Shown here: positions 1 to 9,257 of the stretch, one piece after another
How positions within the stretch are numbered: the stretch's first letter is position 1
How the letters are laid out: each line of letters opens with the position of its first letter
Source: Lichenicoccus roseus
Lineage (GTDB): Bacteria; Pseudomonadota; Alphaproteobacteria; Acetobacterales; Acetobacteraceae
Assembly: GCF_005844085.1 (NCBI RefSeq)
Contig: NZ_VCDI01000003.1
Span: 636,474 to 700,473, forward strand
Length of the DNA: 64,000 nucleotides
Reading direction: 5' to 3'
Translations under genes and position numbers: made by a program
Notes under the pieces: model-generated
Seen by the model: the letters and a program-made list of their open reading frames with translations, nothing else
Told to the model about the DNA's origin: nothing
Databases searched by the model: none

Positions 1-47
1 TTGCCGGTCAGCACGCCCTTGCCGGTTATCTGGCAGCGGCGGGACAT
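1..47 (-). CDS. rpmB: 50S ribosomal protein L28, 5' end only
   Basis: Reading leftwards from an ATG at 45-47, the strand encodes MSRRCQITGKGVLTGN before the window ends, which is the characteristic N-terminus of L28 (the SRRCxxTGKGxxxGN pattern). An AAGGTGAT ribosome binding site lies just upstream of the ATG. L28 is a structural protein of the large ribosomal subunit. Only about 15 codons are inside the window. The identification rests on a short but very distinctive N-terminus. Confidence 0.88.
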   Translation of the reverse strand, partial: MSRRCQITGKGVLTG

Positions 48-178
48 TTGATCACCTTTAAGACGACAGCAGCCGGGCGGACATGGCTCCCCGGCACCGA
101 CTTGCATTGGAGCGGCGGCTTATGGCCTCCGGGTCGCCCGGCGTCAAGCGCCGCACCCCGGGAGTCTGCCCCGGCGCC

Positions 179-454
179 CTACCCATTTCCCATGCCGGCG
201 CCCTTCTCCTGGCCATGCCGCAGTTCGCCGGCCCGCACGCTCCGGCTGGCATTGTCCAGCATCCGCAGCATCGCATCCTCGTCCATGCTGCGCGCCAGCA
301 GCGCCAGCGAGCCGCCGAGCAGCGCGGACGCGATCGCCAACGGCGGCAGCTCCTTGCCCAGCATGTACTCGATCGCCTTGTCCACCACGGCGCCGGCGTG
401 GCTGAGTTCCTCCGGAACCGTGCCGTCCTGCCCGATGGTCGGGTCGTTGCTCAT
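179..454 (-). CDS. small hypothetical protein, 91 aa, one hydrophobic segment
   Basis: I do not recognise the family. The start (MSNDPTIGQ) is chosen because GGGGAGAA lies about 5 bases upstream of the ATG; the open frame extends further but only inside the upstream gene. Residues 37-55 (LPPLAIASALLGGSLALLA) form a hydrophobic stretch that could be one membrane segment or a buried helix; the rest is polar with a basic, Gly-rich tail. It starts 28 bases after the ABC transporter stop on the same strand, so the two are probably co-transcribed. Confidence 0.6.
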   Translation of the reverse strand: MSNDPTIGQDGTVPEELSHAGAVVDKAIEYMLGKELPPLAIASALLGGSLALLARSMDEDAMLRMLDNASRSVRAGELRHGQEKGAGMGNG

Positions 455-482
455 GTTCGTTCTCCCCGCAGTCACGTCTCGT

Positions 483-2492
483 TCAGTCGGCATCCACCGC
501 CGCCCGCTCCTCCAGCGCCCGGTTTCCTTCGGGCCGGCTCTCCTCAGCCTGGGCCGCCCACATCGAGGCGTAGAGGCCGCCGGTCGCCAGCAGGCCGCGA
601 TGGGTGCCGCGCTCGACGATGTCGCCCTGGTCCAGCACCAGGATCTCGTCGGCATCGACCACCGTGGAGAGCCGGTGGGCGATCACCAGCGTGGTGCGAT
701 GCGCCGAGACCTGGCGCAGGGCGGCCTGGATCTCCTGTTCGGTATGGGTGTCCAGCGAGCTGGTCGCTTCGTCCAGCACCAGGATGCGCGGGTTCTTCAG
801 GATGGTGCGCGCGATCGCCACCCGCTGCTTCTCGCCGCCGGACAGCTTCAGGCCGCGCTCGCCGACCCGGGTATCGTAGCCGTCCGGCAGACGCAGCACG
901 AAGTCGTGCACCTGGGCGAGCCGGGCGGCGTGCTCGATCTCGTCCTGGCTGGCGCCGATGCGGCCATAGGCGATGTTGTAGCGGATGGTGTCGTTGAACA
1001 GCACGGTATCCTGCGGCACCACCCCGATTGCGGCCCGCAGGCTGGCCTGGGCGTAGTCGCCTACGTCGGCGCCGTCGATCAGAACGCTGCCGTCCCAGGC
1101 GTCGTAGAACCGGAACAGCAGCCGGCTGATGGTCGACTTGCCGGCCCCGGTCGGGCCGACTATGGCAGTACGGCCTCCCGGCGGCACCCGGAAGCTGATG
1201 CCGTGCAGGATCTCCCGGTCCTCGCGATAGCCGAACCGCACGTCGCGGAATTCGAGCGACGCCGCCGGCGCATCCTCCAGCCGCGGCGGCAGCAGCGAGG
1301 CCTCCGGACGGTCCGACACGTCCTGGGGCTGGCCGAGCAGCCGGAACATCTGCTCCAGGTCGACCACGCCCTGGCGCAGCGAGGCATAGACGAAGCCAAG
1401 GAAATTCAACGGCTGGTAGAGCTGCATCAGGTAGGTGTTGATCAGCACGAACTTGCCGACCGTGAGACGGCCCGCCGCCACCTCGCGCGCCGCCATCAGC
1501 ATGATGATGGCAAGTGCCACCGCGATGATCGTCGCCTGGCCGATATTGAGCACGTTCAGCGAGACCTGGGTGCGAACGGCGGCGCGCTCGTAGCGGGCCT
1601 GGGCCTCGTCGTAGCGCCGCGCCTCGTGGCCCTCGTTGCCGAAGTACTTGACCGTCTCGTAGTTCAGCAGGCTGTCCAGCGCCTTGCCGCTGGCCTCGCT
1701 GTCGATGTCGTTCATCCGCCGCCTGATGCCGATCCGCCAGCCGGTGAACAGCACGGTGAAGCCGACATAGGTCACCACGGTGAGCAGGGTCGCGAGCGCG
1801 AAACGCCAGTCGAAGATCCGCCAGATGATGACGGTGACCAGAAGCGTCTCGAGCAGGGTGGGCACGATGTTGAAGACGCCGAGCCGCAGGATCAGCTCGA
1901 TGGCGACGGTGCCGCGCTCGATCGCCCTCGTCACGCCACCGGTCTGGCGGTCGAGATGGAACCGCAGCGACAGCGCGTGCAGGTGCCGGAAGGTCTGCAT
2001 GGCGACCACCCGGATCACCCGCTGCTTGACCGGCGCGAACACCGCGTCGCGCAGCTCGCCGAAGCCACCCGAGGCGATACGCAGCAGCCCGTATGCCAGG
2101 ATCAGCGCCGCCGGGACCACGATCATGTGGGAGGGATCGTGCCGCGACAGCCGGTCGATGGCGCGGCTGTAGACGATCGGCACGTAGACCGTGGCGACCT
2201 TGGCTGCCACAAGCAGAGCCACGGCGCTCACCACCAGCAGGCGGGTGCGCAGGTCACCGCGCGGCCATAGATAGGGCAGCAGGCCGCCGATGGTGGAGAA
2301 TGCCGTCGGCCGGTCGCCCGCCGGCCGATGATCGCCTGGCAGACGGCTGTCGGCCGGCCGGGCCGCCGAATGCGAAGCTGGAGAGGACCCGGATGCCGAC
2401 GAGATCATACCTGCCGATGTGGCACGGGCGGCCCCGAATGCAAACCGGCCGGCTCCTGCGACAGGGATATGGCGCATGAGTAGCCCTGGCAT
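483..2492 (-). CDS. ABC transporter, Atm1/ABCB7-type fused permease-ATPase
   Basis: This is a half-transporter with an N-terminal membrane domain (about residues 80-375) and a C-terminal ATPase. Visible ATPase motifs are Walker A GPTGAGKST (446-454), Q-loop Q494, signature LSGGEKQR (550-557), Walker B LVLDEATSSLD (571-581) and the H-loop histidine (606). The segment NYETVKYFGNE (277-287) is a hallmark of the Atm1/ABCB7/HMT1 group, which exports glutathione-linked or sulfur compounds and affects iron-sulfur and heavy-metal homeostasis. It should act as an inner-membrane homodimer. The first 60 residues are low-complexity and overlap the divergent Nudix gene, so translation may begin at Met29 (base 2408). 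The substrate cannot be told from sequence. Confidence 0.88.
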   Translation of the reverse strand: MPGLLMRHIPVAGAGRFAFGAARATSAGMISSASGSSPASHSAARPADSRLPGDHRPAGDRPTAFSTIGGLLPYLWPRGDLRTRLLVVSAVALLVAAKVATVYVPIVYSRAIDRLSRHDPSHMIVVPAALILAYGLLRIASGGFGELRDAVFAPVKQRVIRVVAMQTFRHLHALSLRFHLDRQTGGVTRAIERGTVAIELILRLGVFNIVPTLLETLLVTVIIWRIFDWRFALATLLTVVTYVGFTVLFTGWRIGIRRRMNDIDSEASGKALDSLLNYETVKYFGNEGHEARRYDEAQARYERAAVRTQVSLNVLNIGQATIIAVALAIIMLMAAREVAAGRLTVGKFVLINTYLMQLYQPLNFLGFVYASLRQGVVDLEQMFRLLGQPQDVSDRPEASLLPPRLEDAPAASLEFRDVRFGYREDREILHGISFRVPPGGRTAIVGPTGAGKSTISRLLFRFYDAWDGSVLIDGADVGDYAQASLRAAIGVVPQDTVLFNDTIRYNIAYGRIGASQDEIEHAARLAQVHDFVLRLPDGYDTRVGERGLKLSGGEKQRVAIARTILKNPRILVLDEATSSLDTHTEQEIQAALRQVSAHRTTLVIAHRLSTVVDADEILVLDQGDIVERGTHRGLLATGGLYASMWAAQAEESRPEGNRALEERAAVDAD

Positions 2493-3336
2493 GGGCGAAC
2501 CGGCGGGGCCGTTCCTGCGTCACCTCGCCGCCTGCAACAACACGACGCTGCCCGGCGGCCGCGCGCCGCTGCTGCTCCGCGACATCCCGCGTCCGCTTGG
2601 CTGGATAGATCCCGCGACCGCCGAAGCGTTGCCCGGGCACGGACTGCATCAGGGTCCGGACGGTGCGTTCCGCATCGGGGACGTGGGGACCCTCACCCGT
2701 CTCGGTGAAACGCTGGCCGAGGCCGGCCTGTACCGCTTCCGCGACGAGGCGTTCGACGTGCGCCTGGAGCCGCGCGCCGCCAGCCTCGGCACCATCGATC
2801 GCGGCGCCCTGCCGGCCTTCGGGCTGATTGCCGCCGGGGTGCACGTGAACGGCATCGTCGAGCGGCGCCAGGGCGCTGCGCTCTGGATTGGCCGCCGCGC
2901 CGCGGACAAGGCGCTCGACCCGGGCAAGCTCGACCATATCGTCGCGGGCGGCATTCCGGCCGGCTACGACGCCGCCGCCACCCTGCGCAAGGAAGGCGCG
3001 GAGGAGTGCAGCCTGCCGGAACACCTCGCCGCAAGGGCGGTCCCGGTTGCCGACATCACCTACGCCATGCAGCGCCGCGAGGGCCTGCGCCGCGACCTGC
3101 TGGAATGCTTCGACCTGGTGCTGCCGGAAGATTTCCAGCCGGTGCCGAATGACGACGAGGTTGCCGAGTTCCGGCTGCTGCCGATGACCGAGGTGCTGGC
3201 GCTCGTGCGCGACACCGACGACTTCAAGTTCAATGTCAGCCTGGTGCTGATCGACCTGTTCCTGCGTCGCGGCCTGATCGAGGCAGACAGCGCCGACGGC
3301 AGGGCGTTGCGCGGCGGGCTGCGGTCGCCGCTTTGA
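2476..3336 (+). CDS. Nudix hydrolase with N-terminal DUF4743-like domain
   Basis: The 286-residue product has the layout of the DUF4743 plus Nudix family (related to the Nudix half of fungal and plant TPK-like proteins): an N-terminal alpha/beta domain and a C-terminal Nudix fold. The Nudix box is recognisable around bases 2946-3020 as GGIPAGY...LRKEGAEECSL; the central REUxEE part is present as KEGAEE, but the first glutamate of the canonical box is replaced. Such enzymes cleave nucleoside diphosphate-linked compounds; the substrate is unknown here. The start MSSPGMG is preferred over the longer frame from 2419 because homology begins shortly after it and AGGG lies upstream. Its 5' end overlaps the divergent ABC transporter frame. 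Confidence 0.82.
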   Translation: MSSPGMGEPAGPFLRHLAACNNTTLPGGRAPLLLRDIPRPLGWIDPATAEALPGHGLHQGPDGAFRIGDVGTLTRLGETLAEAGLYRFRDEAFDVRLEPRAASLGTIDRGALPAFGLIAAGVHVNGIVERRQGAALWIGRRAADKALDPGKLDHIVAGGIPAGYDAAATLRKEGAEECSLPEHLAARAVPVADITYAMQRREGLRRDLLECFDLVLPEDFQPVPNDDEVAEFRLLPMTEVLALVRDTDDFKFNVSLVLIDLFLRRGLIEADSADGRALRGGLRSPL

Positions 3337-3764
3337 GGCGCGGCCTGCTCGCAGTGCTGATGGCGCTACCGGCGCTCGCCGGATGCGCGGCGGGCGCACC
3401 CGGACGCGGCATCCCGCCCGCCTGCCCGTTCGCAGGGCAGACGCGGCAACTCCGGATCGAGCTCTATTTCGGCCTCGACAGGCCCGATGGCCGCCCCATC
3501 AGCGAGACCGAGTGGCGGGATTTCGTGGCACGCGAAGTCACCCCGCGCTTTCCGGACGGCCTCAGCGAGCTCGCAGCCGGCGGCCAGTGGCGCGACCGGG
3601 TCAGCAACCGCATCGGGCGCGAGCCATCCCGCATCCTGCTGCTGGTCGTGCCCGCCTCGACAGACCTCGCTGCCCGCGTCGAGGGCATGACCGCGGACTA
3701 TCGCCGCCTGTTCGACCAGCAATCGGTCGGCGTCGTCAGCGTCCCGGTTTGCGCTGGCTTCTGA
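3333..3764 (+). CDS. DUF3574 lipoprotein
   Basis: The 143-residue product begins with a lipoprotein signal (MRRGLLAVLMALPALAGCAAG, lipobox LAGC with Cys18), so it is probably anchored to a membrane facing the periplasm. The mature part (IELYFGLDRPDGRPIS..W..F....TPRFPDGL) matches the DUF3574 family of unknown function. The start codon is TTG, overlapping the TGA stop of the Nudix gene (TTGA), so it is translationally coupled to it. Confidence 0.8.
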   Translation: MRRGLLAVLMALPALAGCAAGAPGRGIPPACPFAGQTRQLRIELYFGLDRPDGRPISETEWRDFVAREVTPRFPDGLSELAAGGQWRDRVSNRIGREPSRILLLVVPASTDLAARVEGMTADYRRLFDQQSVGVVSVPVCAGF

Positions 3765-3772
3765 GCGCCGTT

Positions 3773-4027
3773 CTACGACCCGTCGTCGCGCGGGTCGCCA
3801 CGGTTGCGATCGCCGGGTGAGGCGACGACGGATGCTGATCGTGCAGAGGCTGCCCGCGTTTTCCGTGCGGACATTCCAGGCGCGTCATCGGCGATGCCAT
3901 GCCGCCGCGTGCGGAACGGATCCCGATGTCCCGTGCGCTGGATGATCCAGCCGAGCGTCAGGGCGGCCAGGAGAGCCATGGCACCCCAGACGGCAAATCC
4001 TGCCAGCAGCCAGTGCAGAGCGCTCAT
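3773..4027 (-). CDS. small single-pass membrane protein, 84 aa
   Basis: Residues 5-28 (HWLLAGFAVWGAMALLAALTLGW) form one clear transmembrane helix, followed by a basic, probably cytoplasmic tail. GGGTAGACG precedes the ATG. The family is not recognised. It ends 8 bases from the convergent DUF3574 gene. The C-terminal 40 residues are low in complexity, so the true extent and even the reality of the gene are moderately uncertain. Confidence 0.5.
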   Translation of the reverse strand: MSALHWLLAGFAVWGAMALLAALTLGWIIQRTGHRDPFRTRRHGIADDAPGMSARKTRAASARSASVVASPGDRNRGDPRDDGS

Positions 4028-4117
4028 CGTCTACCCGGGACCGGATTCACATCACCGGCGCGAAGGTAGCCCAGGGCACGGCCACCGGGTTGGGGTATTT
4101 TCGCAACCCCGGCGCGA

Positions 4118-4192
4118 TGGTAGCGGCGGACGGATTTGAACCGCCGACCAAGGGATTATGATTCCCCTGCTCTACCGCTGAGCTACGCCGCC
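4118..4192 (-). tRNA. tRNA-Met (anticodon CAT)
   Basis: On the minus strand GGCGGCG (4192-4186) pairs with CGCCGCT (4128-4122, one G-T pair) as the acceptor stem. The D arm reads GCTCAGCGGTAGAGC, the anticodon arm GGGGA-ATCATAA-TCCCT with anticodon CAT, and the T arm GGCGG-TTCAAAT-CCGTC. The CCA end is encoded (4120-4118). Overall it resembles alphaproteobacterial elongator tRNA-Met; a tRNA-Ile2 with modified CAT cannot be formally excluded by eye. Confidence 0.95.
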
Positions 4193-4345
4193 TCAGGATC
4201 AGGACCGATCGTGCGAGGATCCGGACCGGTCCACCGCGCCGGGAGGCGGTCAGATATAGCCCGGTCCAGGGCGAGTCAACCGGCGGCCGGTGCTGCCCTC
4301 GCACTCTCATTTGCCATCGCCACCGGGGAGTGATCCGATCCCGCC

Positions 4346-5452
4346 ATGCCCGACCAGCTGCTGATCTACATCGTCAACATGCGCGAGTGGCTCGACTGGG
4401 CCCCGGCGCCGCTGGCTTCGGCCATCGTGCTCATGCTGGTGGCGCTGGTTGCCCTGCTCGCGTCGCGGGTGATCACCGACCTGCTGCTGCGCATCCCGGG
4501 CGAGCGCGGCGCCTTCGTGCGCTCCTTCACACGCGCGGTGCGCCGGCCGGTGCGCGGCCTCGTCGTGGTGGTGGCGGTCGGCTCGTCGCTGCCAGCCGCG
4601 GGCCTGCCGTACACCTGGTTCGCGGCAATCGGCCAGGGACTGCTGGTGGTGCTGGTGCTGCTGCTCGGCTGGGGGGCAGCGATCGCGATCCGCATCCTCT
4701 GCGACGTCTACCTGGCGCGCTTCAAGACCGGCGAGGAGGACAACCTGCTCGCCCGCAAGCACTTCACCCAGGTCGGCATCCTGCGTCGTGCCGGCGACAT
4801 CCTGATCTTCATGGTGACTGTCTCGGCGGCGCTGATGACCTTCGAGCCGGTGCGCCAGTACGGCGTCAGCCTGTTCGCCTCCGCCGGCGCCGCCTCCCTC
4901 GTCGTCGGTCTTGCAGCGCGGCCGCTGCTGACCAACCTGATCGCCGGCGTGCAGATCGCCATGACCCAGCCGATCCGCATGGAGGACGCGGTGATCGTCG
5001 AGGGCGAGTGGGGCTGGATCGAGGAGATAACCTCCACCTACGTGGTGGTGCGGCTGTGGGACTGGCGCCGGATGATCCTGCCGATCTCCTACTTCCTGGA
5101 GAAGCCGTTCCAGAACTGGACCCACCAATCGGCGTCGCTGATCGGCACGGTGTTCTTCTACCTGGACTACACGGTGCAGCTCGATGCCCTGCGGGCCAGG
5201 CTGCTCGAGATCGTCAAGGAGAGTCCGCTGTGGGACGGCAAGGTGGTCAACATGCAGGTCAGCGACATCACCGAGCACACGGTCCAGGTACGCATGCTGG
5301 TGAGTGCGCGAAACGCCCCGCAGACCTGGGACCTGCGCTGCGAGATCCGTGAGAAGATCCTGGTCTGGCTGCAACGCGAGCATCCCGATGCGCTGCCACG
5401 AACGCGCATCGAGATGAACCCGGGAAAGATGCCAGTCGGACCGGTCGCCTGA
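4346..5452 (+). CDS. MscS-family mechanosensitive channel
   Basis: The 368-residue protein has four probable membrane helices in its N-terminal half (around residues 18-42, 68-90, 92-118 and 150-172) and then the MscS pore helix and beta domain. The pore-lining stretch AGAASLVVGLAARPLLTNL is followed by IQPIRMED-type sequence (MTQPIRMEDAVIV) and GWIEEITSTYVVVRLWDWRR, all typical of MscS proteins. Such channels open on membrane tension to release solutes in hypo-osmotic shock. It is about 80 residues longer than E. coli MscS, with extra N-terminal helices. It stands alone between tRNA-Met and DUF4167. Confidence 0.9.
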   Translation: MPDQLLIYIVNMREWLDWAPAPLASAIVLMLVALVALLASRVITDLLLRIPGERGAFVRSFTRAVRRPVRGLVVVVAVGSSLPAAGLPYTWFAAIGQGLLVVLVLLLGWGAAIAIRILCDVYLARFKTGEEDNLLARKHFTQVGILRRAGDILIFMVTVSAALMTFEPVRQYGVSLFASAGAASLVVGLAARPLLTNLIAGVQIAMTQPIRMEDAVIVEGEWGWIEEITSTYVVVRLWDWRRMILPISYFLEKPFQNWTHQSASLIGTVFFYLDYTVQLDALRARLLEIVKESPLWDGKVVNMQVSDITEHTVQVRMLVSARNAPQTWDLRCEIREKILVWLQREHPDALPRTRIEMNPGKMPVGPVA

Positions 5453-5483
5453 CCGGTCCGGCTGGCTTCGACACGCGAGGAGG

Positions 5484-6536
5484 TCAGACGTCCGATAGTT
5501 CGGGCTGCGAACTCGGCTCGTCGGTCGAGGCCTGCGGCTCGGCCGGCTGGCGCTCGGCCTTGGGCTGCCGCTCCCGGCGTGGCTGCCGTTCGCGACGCTC
5601 CCTCACCGGGGCGGGCGCGGGGGTGGCTGGCTGGTCGTCGCCCTGGGTGAGTTCCGCCGCGATGGAGCGCTGGAGATCTTCTCCGGCACCATGACTGTCC
5701 ATGCCCGGCAGCGTCGGCTCGGACCGGGCCGGGTGGTTCGACGCGGCGGGCACGTAGGACCCGGTGCGCTCGCCGTCCTGGTTCGAACCCAGGCTGCGCT
5801 CGATCTCGAACCGTTCGGACGCGACCCGCTCAGGCTGCGTCCGCTGCTGGTCCCGTTCGCCCTGCTCCCGATCGCCCTGGCTCCGCTCGCCCTGGCCCCG
5901 CTCGCCCTGATGGCGATCGTTCTGGAACCGGTCGCCCTGGCCTCGCTCGCCTTGGTTACGATCACCCTGGAAGCGGTCACCCCGGCCCCCGTCTCCCCGA
6001 TTCCCGTCTCCCCGGGTCACGTCTCCCCGGTTTGCATCGCCCTGCTGGCGCTCGCCGCGTTGCTGGTCGAACCCGCGCTCGCCGTGGCGATCCTGCTGCT
6101 GTGGTGCATTGCCGGTGATCAGCGGATCCTCGCCGCGGTCGTCCTGGTCCTGGTCGATGCCCTGACGGCGCTGCTGGTTCGGCTGGCTGTACTGGCCACC
6201 CTGGCCGGACTGCTGCCCCTGGCCCTGGCCTTGCCCCTGCTGGGCCGCCTGGGCGATGGCATTCAGGATCCGGAAATAATGTTCGGCATGCTGGAAGTAG
6301 CCTTCCGCCATGACCCGGTCGCCTGAACTCGTCGCGTCCCGCCCGAGCTGCAGATACTTCTCGAAGAGCTGCTGCGCGGTGCCGCGTATACGCAGGTCCG
6401 GGCCGTTGCTGTCGAAGACATGGTTACGATTGAGCGGGATCTGGCCGTTATGGTGGCGTATCTGGCTGCCACCACCGCCACCGCCACCACCGCCACCCGG
6501 ACGGTGGTTACGGCCTCGCATGCGTTTCATGTTCAT
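5484..6536 (-). CDS. DUF4167 protein with long disordered repeat tail
   Basis: The N-terminus (MKRMRGRNHRP, then poly-Gly, then HVFDSNGPDLRIRGTAQQLFEKYLQLGRDA..SGDRVMAEGYFQHAEHYFRIL) is the DUF4167 domain (about residues 1-100), found next to prmC/prfA in many alphaproteobacteria; its function is unknown and RNA binding has only been suggested by its basic RGR start. The remainder is disordered: Gln/Gly repeats, then tandem GD/GE-R repeats, then a charged tail. Translation may start at Met1 or Met3 (6530). It follows prmC in orientation after a 285-base gap that I cannot assign to any feature. Confidence 0.88.
   Translation of the reverse strand: MNMKRMRGRNHRPGGGGGGGGGGSQIRHHNGQIPLNRNHVFDSNGPDLRIRGTAQQLFEKYLQLGRDATSSGDRVMAEGYFQHAEHYFRILNAIAQAAQQGQGQGQGQQSGQGGQYSQPNQQRRQGIDQDQDDRGEDPLITGNAPQQQDRHGERGFDQQRGERQQGDANRGDVTRGDGNRGDGGRGDRFQGDRNQGERGQGDRFQNDRHQGERGQGERSQGDREQGERDQQRTQPERVASERFEIERSLGSNQDGERTGSYVPAASNHPARSEPTLPGMDSHGAGEDLQRSIAAELTQGDDQPATPAPAPVRERRERQPRRERQPKAERQPAEPQASTDEPSSQPELSDV
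5847..6041 (-). repeat. degenerate tandem repeats coding GDR-xQ-GER units in the DUF4167 gene
   Basis: Residues 166-230 of the DUF4167 protein are a run of short units such as RGDGN, QGERG, QGDRF and QGDRE, encoded by near-repeats of CGCTCGCCCTG on the plus strand. The unit is 5-8 codons and imperfect. This is a coding low-complexity repeat, not an array of independent elements. Confidence 0.85.
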
Positions 6537-6821
6537 CAGTTCGTCACAGCGCTTTCCTGCTTGCCAAAGCCCGGCATGATCCGGCCTCGCCGGATGTCAC
6601 CGCCCTGGATGTTCCCTATGCGGGGCCGGGTCGTATCGGATCGGCGCCCTGCGGCATCCCGATCGGGATCCGCTATCTCCCGGAACCGGAGGTGCCTGGA
6701 TCCTGCAACCGGCTGCCGGTAGCTGACGCGGCAACGCTCCTGATCTCAGGGCGACCACGGCACTCGACCTACTTAGCCATCCCAGGCTGGCCTGCCAAAT
6801 AATTTCTGAGGCAGCCAGGTT

Positions 6822-7688
6822 TCAGGCCGCCTCGAGGCAGACGACCCGGACGACCCCGCCCAGATCGGCCCGCAGGCTTGCCAGCCGCAGTCCGGATGCC
6901 CCGGCCAGAGCAGACACCGCCATGTCCTGGCCCTGGCCGATCTCCAGCAATGCCAGGCCACCCGGCGCCAGTGCCTCGCGAAGCGCGGCCAGGATGATGC
7001 GGTAGGATCGCAGCCCATCGGGACCCCCATCCAGTGCCAGTCGCGGTTCGTGCCCCGACACCTCCGGCATCAGCCCCGCGATGTCCTGCACCGGAATGTA
7101 GGGTGGATTGCTGATCACCACGTCGAAGCGGTCTGCCTCGCCAAGCCGGACCGCCTCCAACCACTCCCCGCACAGCATCATCGCCCTGCCGGCCAGGCCG
7201 TTGCGGACGGCATTGGCTGCGGCCATGCGACAGGCCGCCTCCGACCGGTCGATCCCGAGCCCGACGGCGCACGGGAACTCGCTCAGCGCCGCCAGCAGCA
7301 GGCAGCCGGTCCCGGTGCCGAGATCGAGCAGGCGAAGCGCCCGCCCGCGCTCCGGCCTGAGCGTCAGCAGTGCCTCGATCACCGTCTCGCTGTCGGCGCG
7401 CGGGATCAGCGTGTCCGGCGACACCGCAAGGTCCAGCGTCCAGAAGCCCTGGCTGCCGGTGATGTAGGCGAACGGCTCGTGCGCCATGCGACGCCGCAGC
7501 ATGGCATCGAACCGCTCCCGCACGGCTTGGTCGACCGTACCGCAGCCCACCGGGCCGAGCGCCGGCAGACCGAGCGCGTGCGCCAGCAGGAGCCGCGACT
7601 CGCGCCTCGGGTTCTCGATGCCGGCGGACATCAACAGTTGCTGGCCATGCGCGATCGTCGCGGACAGGCTCTCGTCCTTGGGGTGCAT
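6822..7688 (-). CDS. prmC: peptide chain release factor N5-glutamine methyltransferase
   Basis: PrmC methylates the glutamine of the GGQ motif of release factors, which prfA just upstream encodes. The 288-residue protein has the helical N-terminal RF-binding domain, the SAM-binding motif LDLGTGTG (121-128) and the glutamine-binding NPPY motif (194-197). The segment EPFAYITGSQGFW (71-83) is also family-typical. The start MHPKDESL gives the normal N-terminus. prfA and prmC are separated by an opposite-strand gene, so prmC either relies on read-through across that gene or has its own promoter inside it. Confidence 0.93.
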   Translation of the reverse strand: MHPKDESLSATIAHGQQLLMSAGIENPRRESRLLLAHALGLPALGPVGCGTVDQAVRERFDAMLRRRMAHEPFAYITGSQGFWTLDLAVSPDTLIPRADSETVIEALLTLRPERGRALRLLDLGTGTGCLLLAALSEFPCAVGLGIDRSEAACRMAAANAVRNGLAGRAMMLCGEWLEAVRLGEADRFDVVISNPPYIPVQDIAGLMPEVSGHEPRLALDGGPDGLRSYRIILAALREALAPGGLALLEIGQGQDMAVSALAGASGLRLASLRADLGGVVRVVCLEAA

Positions 7689-7709
7689 CGCGTCCTATCC
7701 TGCCGCGCC

Positions 7710-8192
7710 ATGACCGCCGCGCGTCTGCCTGATCTTGCCTTGTTGCTGGCCCTGCCGGTCGCCCCGCTGCTGGCGTCCCTGGCAGCCGGGCCTGCATGTG
7801 CCGCGACCTTCACCGTGCACGACAAGCGCGCCGATCGCGAACTCTCCGAAACCACCGAGCTCTACGTCGACGGCCAGCGGGTTGCGGCCTTCGCGCTGGA
7901 CGCCGCGCACGACCAGATCAGCCTGCCGGTCACGGTCGCCCCGCTGCCCGGCGCCAGCGGCGAACGGCACAGCTACGTGCTGTGCGGGCTGGTGACGGTG
8001 CGGAACGGCAACGGCGCACCCGAGGTCCACGAGGTCAACGGCACCGGCATCCTGCTCGACCCGGCCGGCCGCAGCTTCGAGGCGCTCGCCGCCGACGACT
8101 TCACCCTGTTCTACCTGGCCGACCCGACCAACACCGGGGCCGCCACCCACGCTCCCTGGCGCTCCGGCCTCTGCCACGCCGCGGTGTCCTGA
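7710..8192 (+). CDS. predicted secreted protein of unknown function, 160 aa
   Basis: The protein starts with a good Sec signal peptide (MTAARLPDLALLLALPVAPLLASLAAGPACAA), followed by about 128 residues that look like a beta-rich periplasmic domain (FTVHDKRADRELSETTELYVDGQRV). Two cysteines of the mature part (VLCGLV and LCHAA) could form a disulfide. I do not recognise the family. It lies between prfA and prmC on the opposite strand: its stop abuts the prfA stop (8192/8193) and its start is 21 bases from the prmC start. The coding reading is supported by the signal peptide and the exact fit to the gap. Confidence 0.75.
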   Translation: MTAARLPDLALLLALPVAPLLASLAAGPACAATFTVHDKRADRELSETTELYVDGQRVAAFALDAAHDQISLPVTVAPLPGASGERHSYVLCGLVTVRNGNGAPEVHEVNGTGILLDPAGRSFEALAADDFTLFYLADPTNTGAATHAPWRSGLCHAAVS

Positions 8193-9251
<1,059 letters not shown>

Positions 9252-9257
9252 CGGGCC

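Noticed and set aside
48..2270. Long plus-strand open frame opposite the ABC transporter
   Set aside because: It is Arg/Gln/His-rich with no domain, lies on the complement of a clear ABC transporter, and is an effect of high GC.
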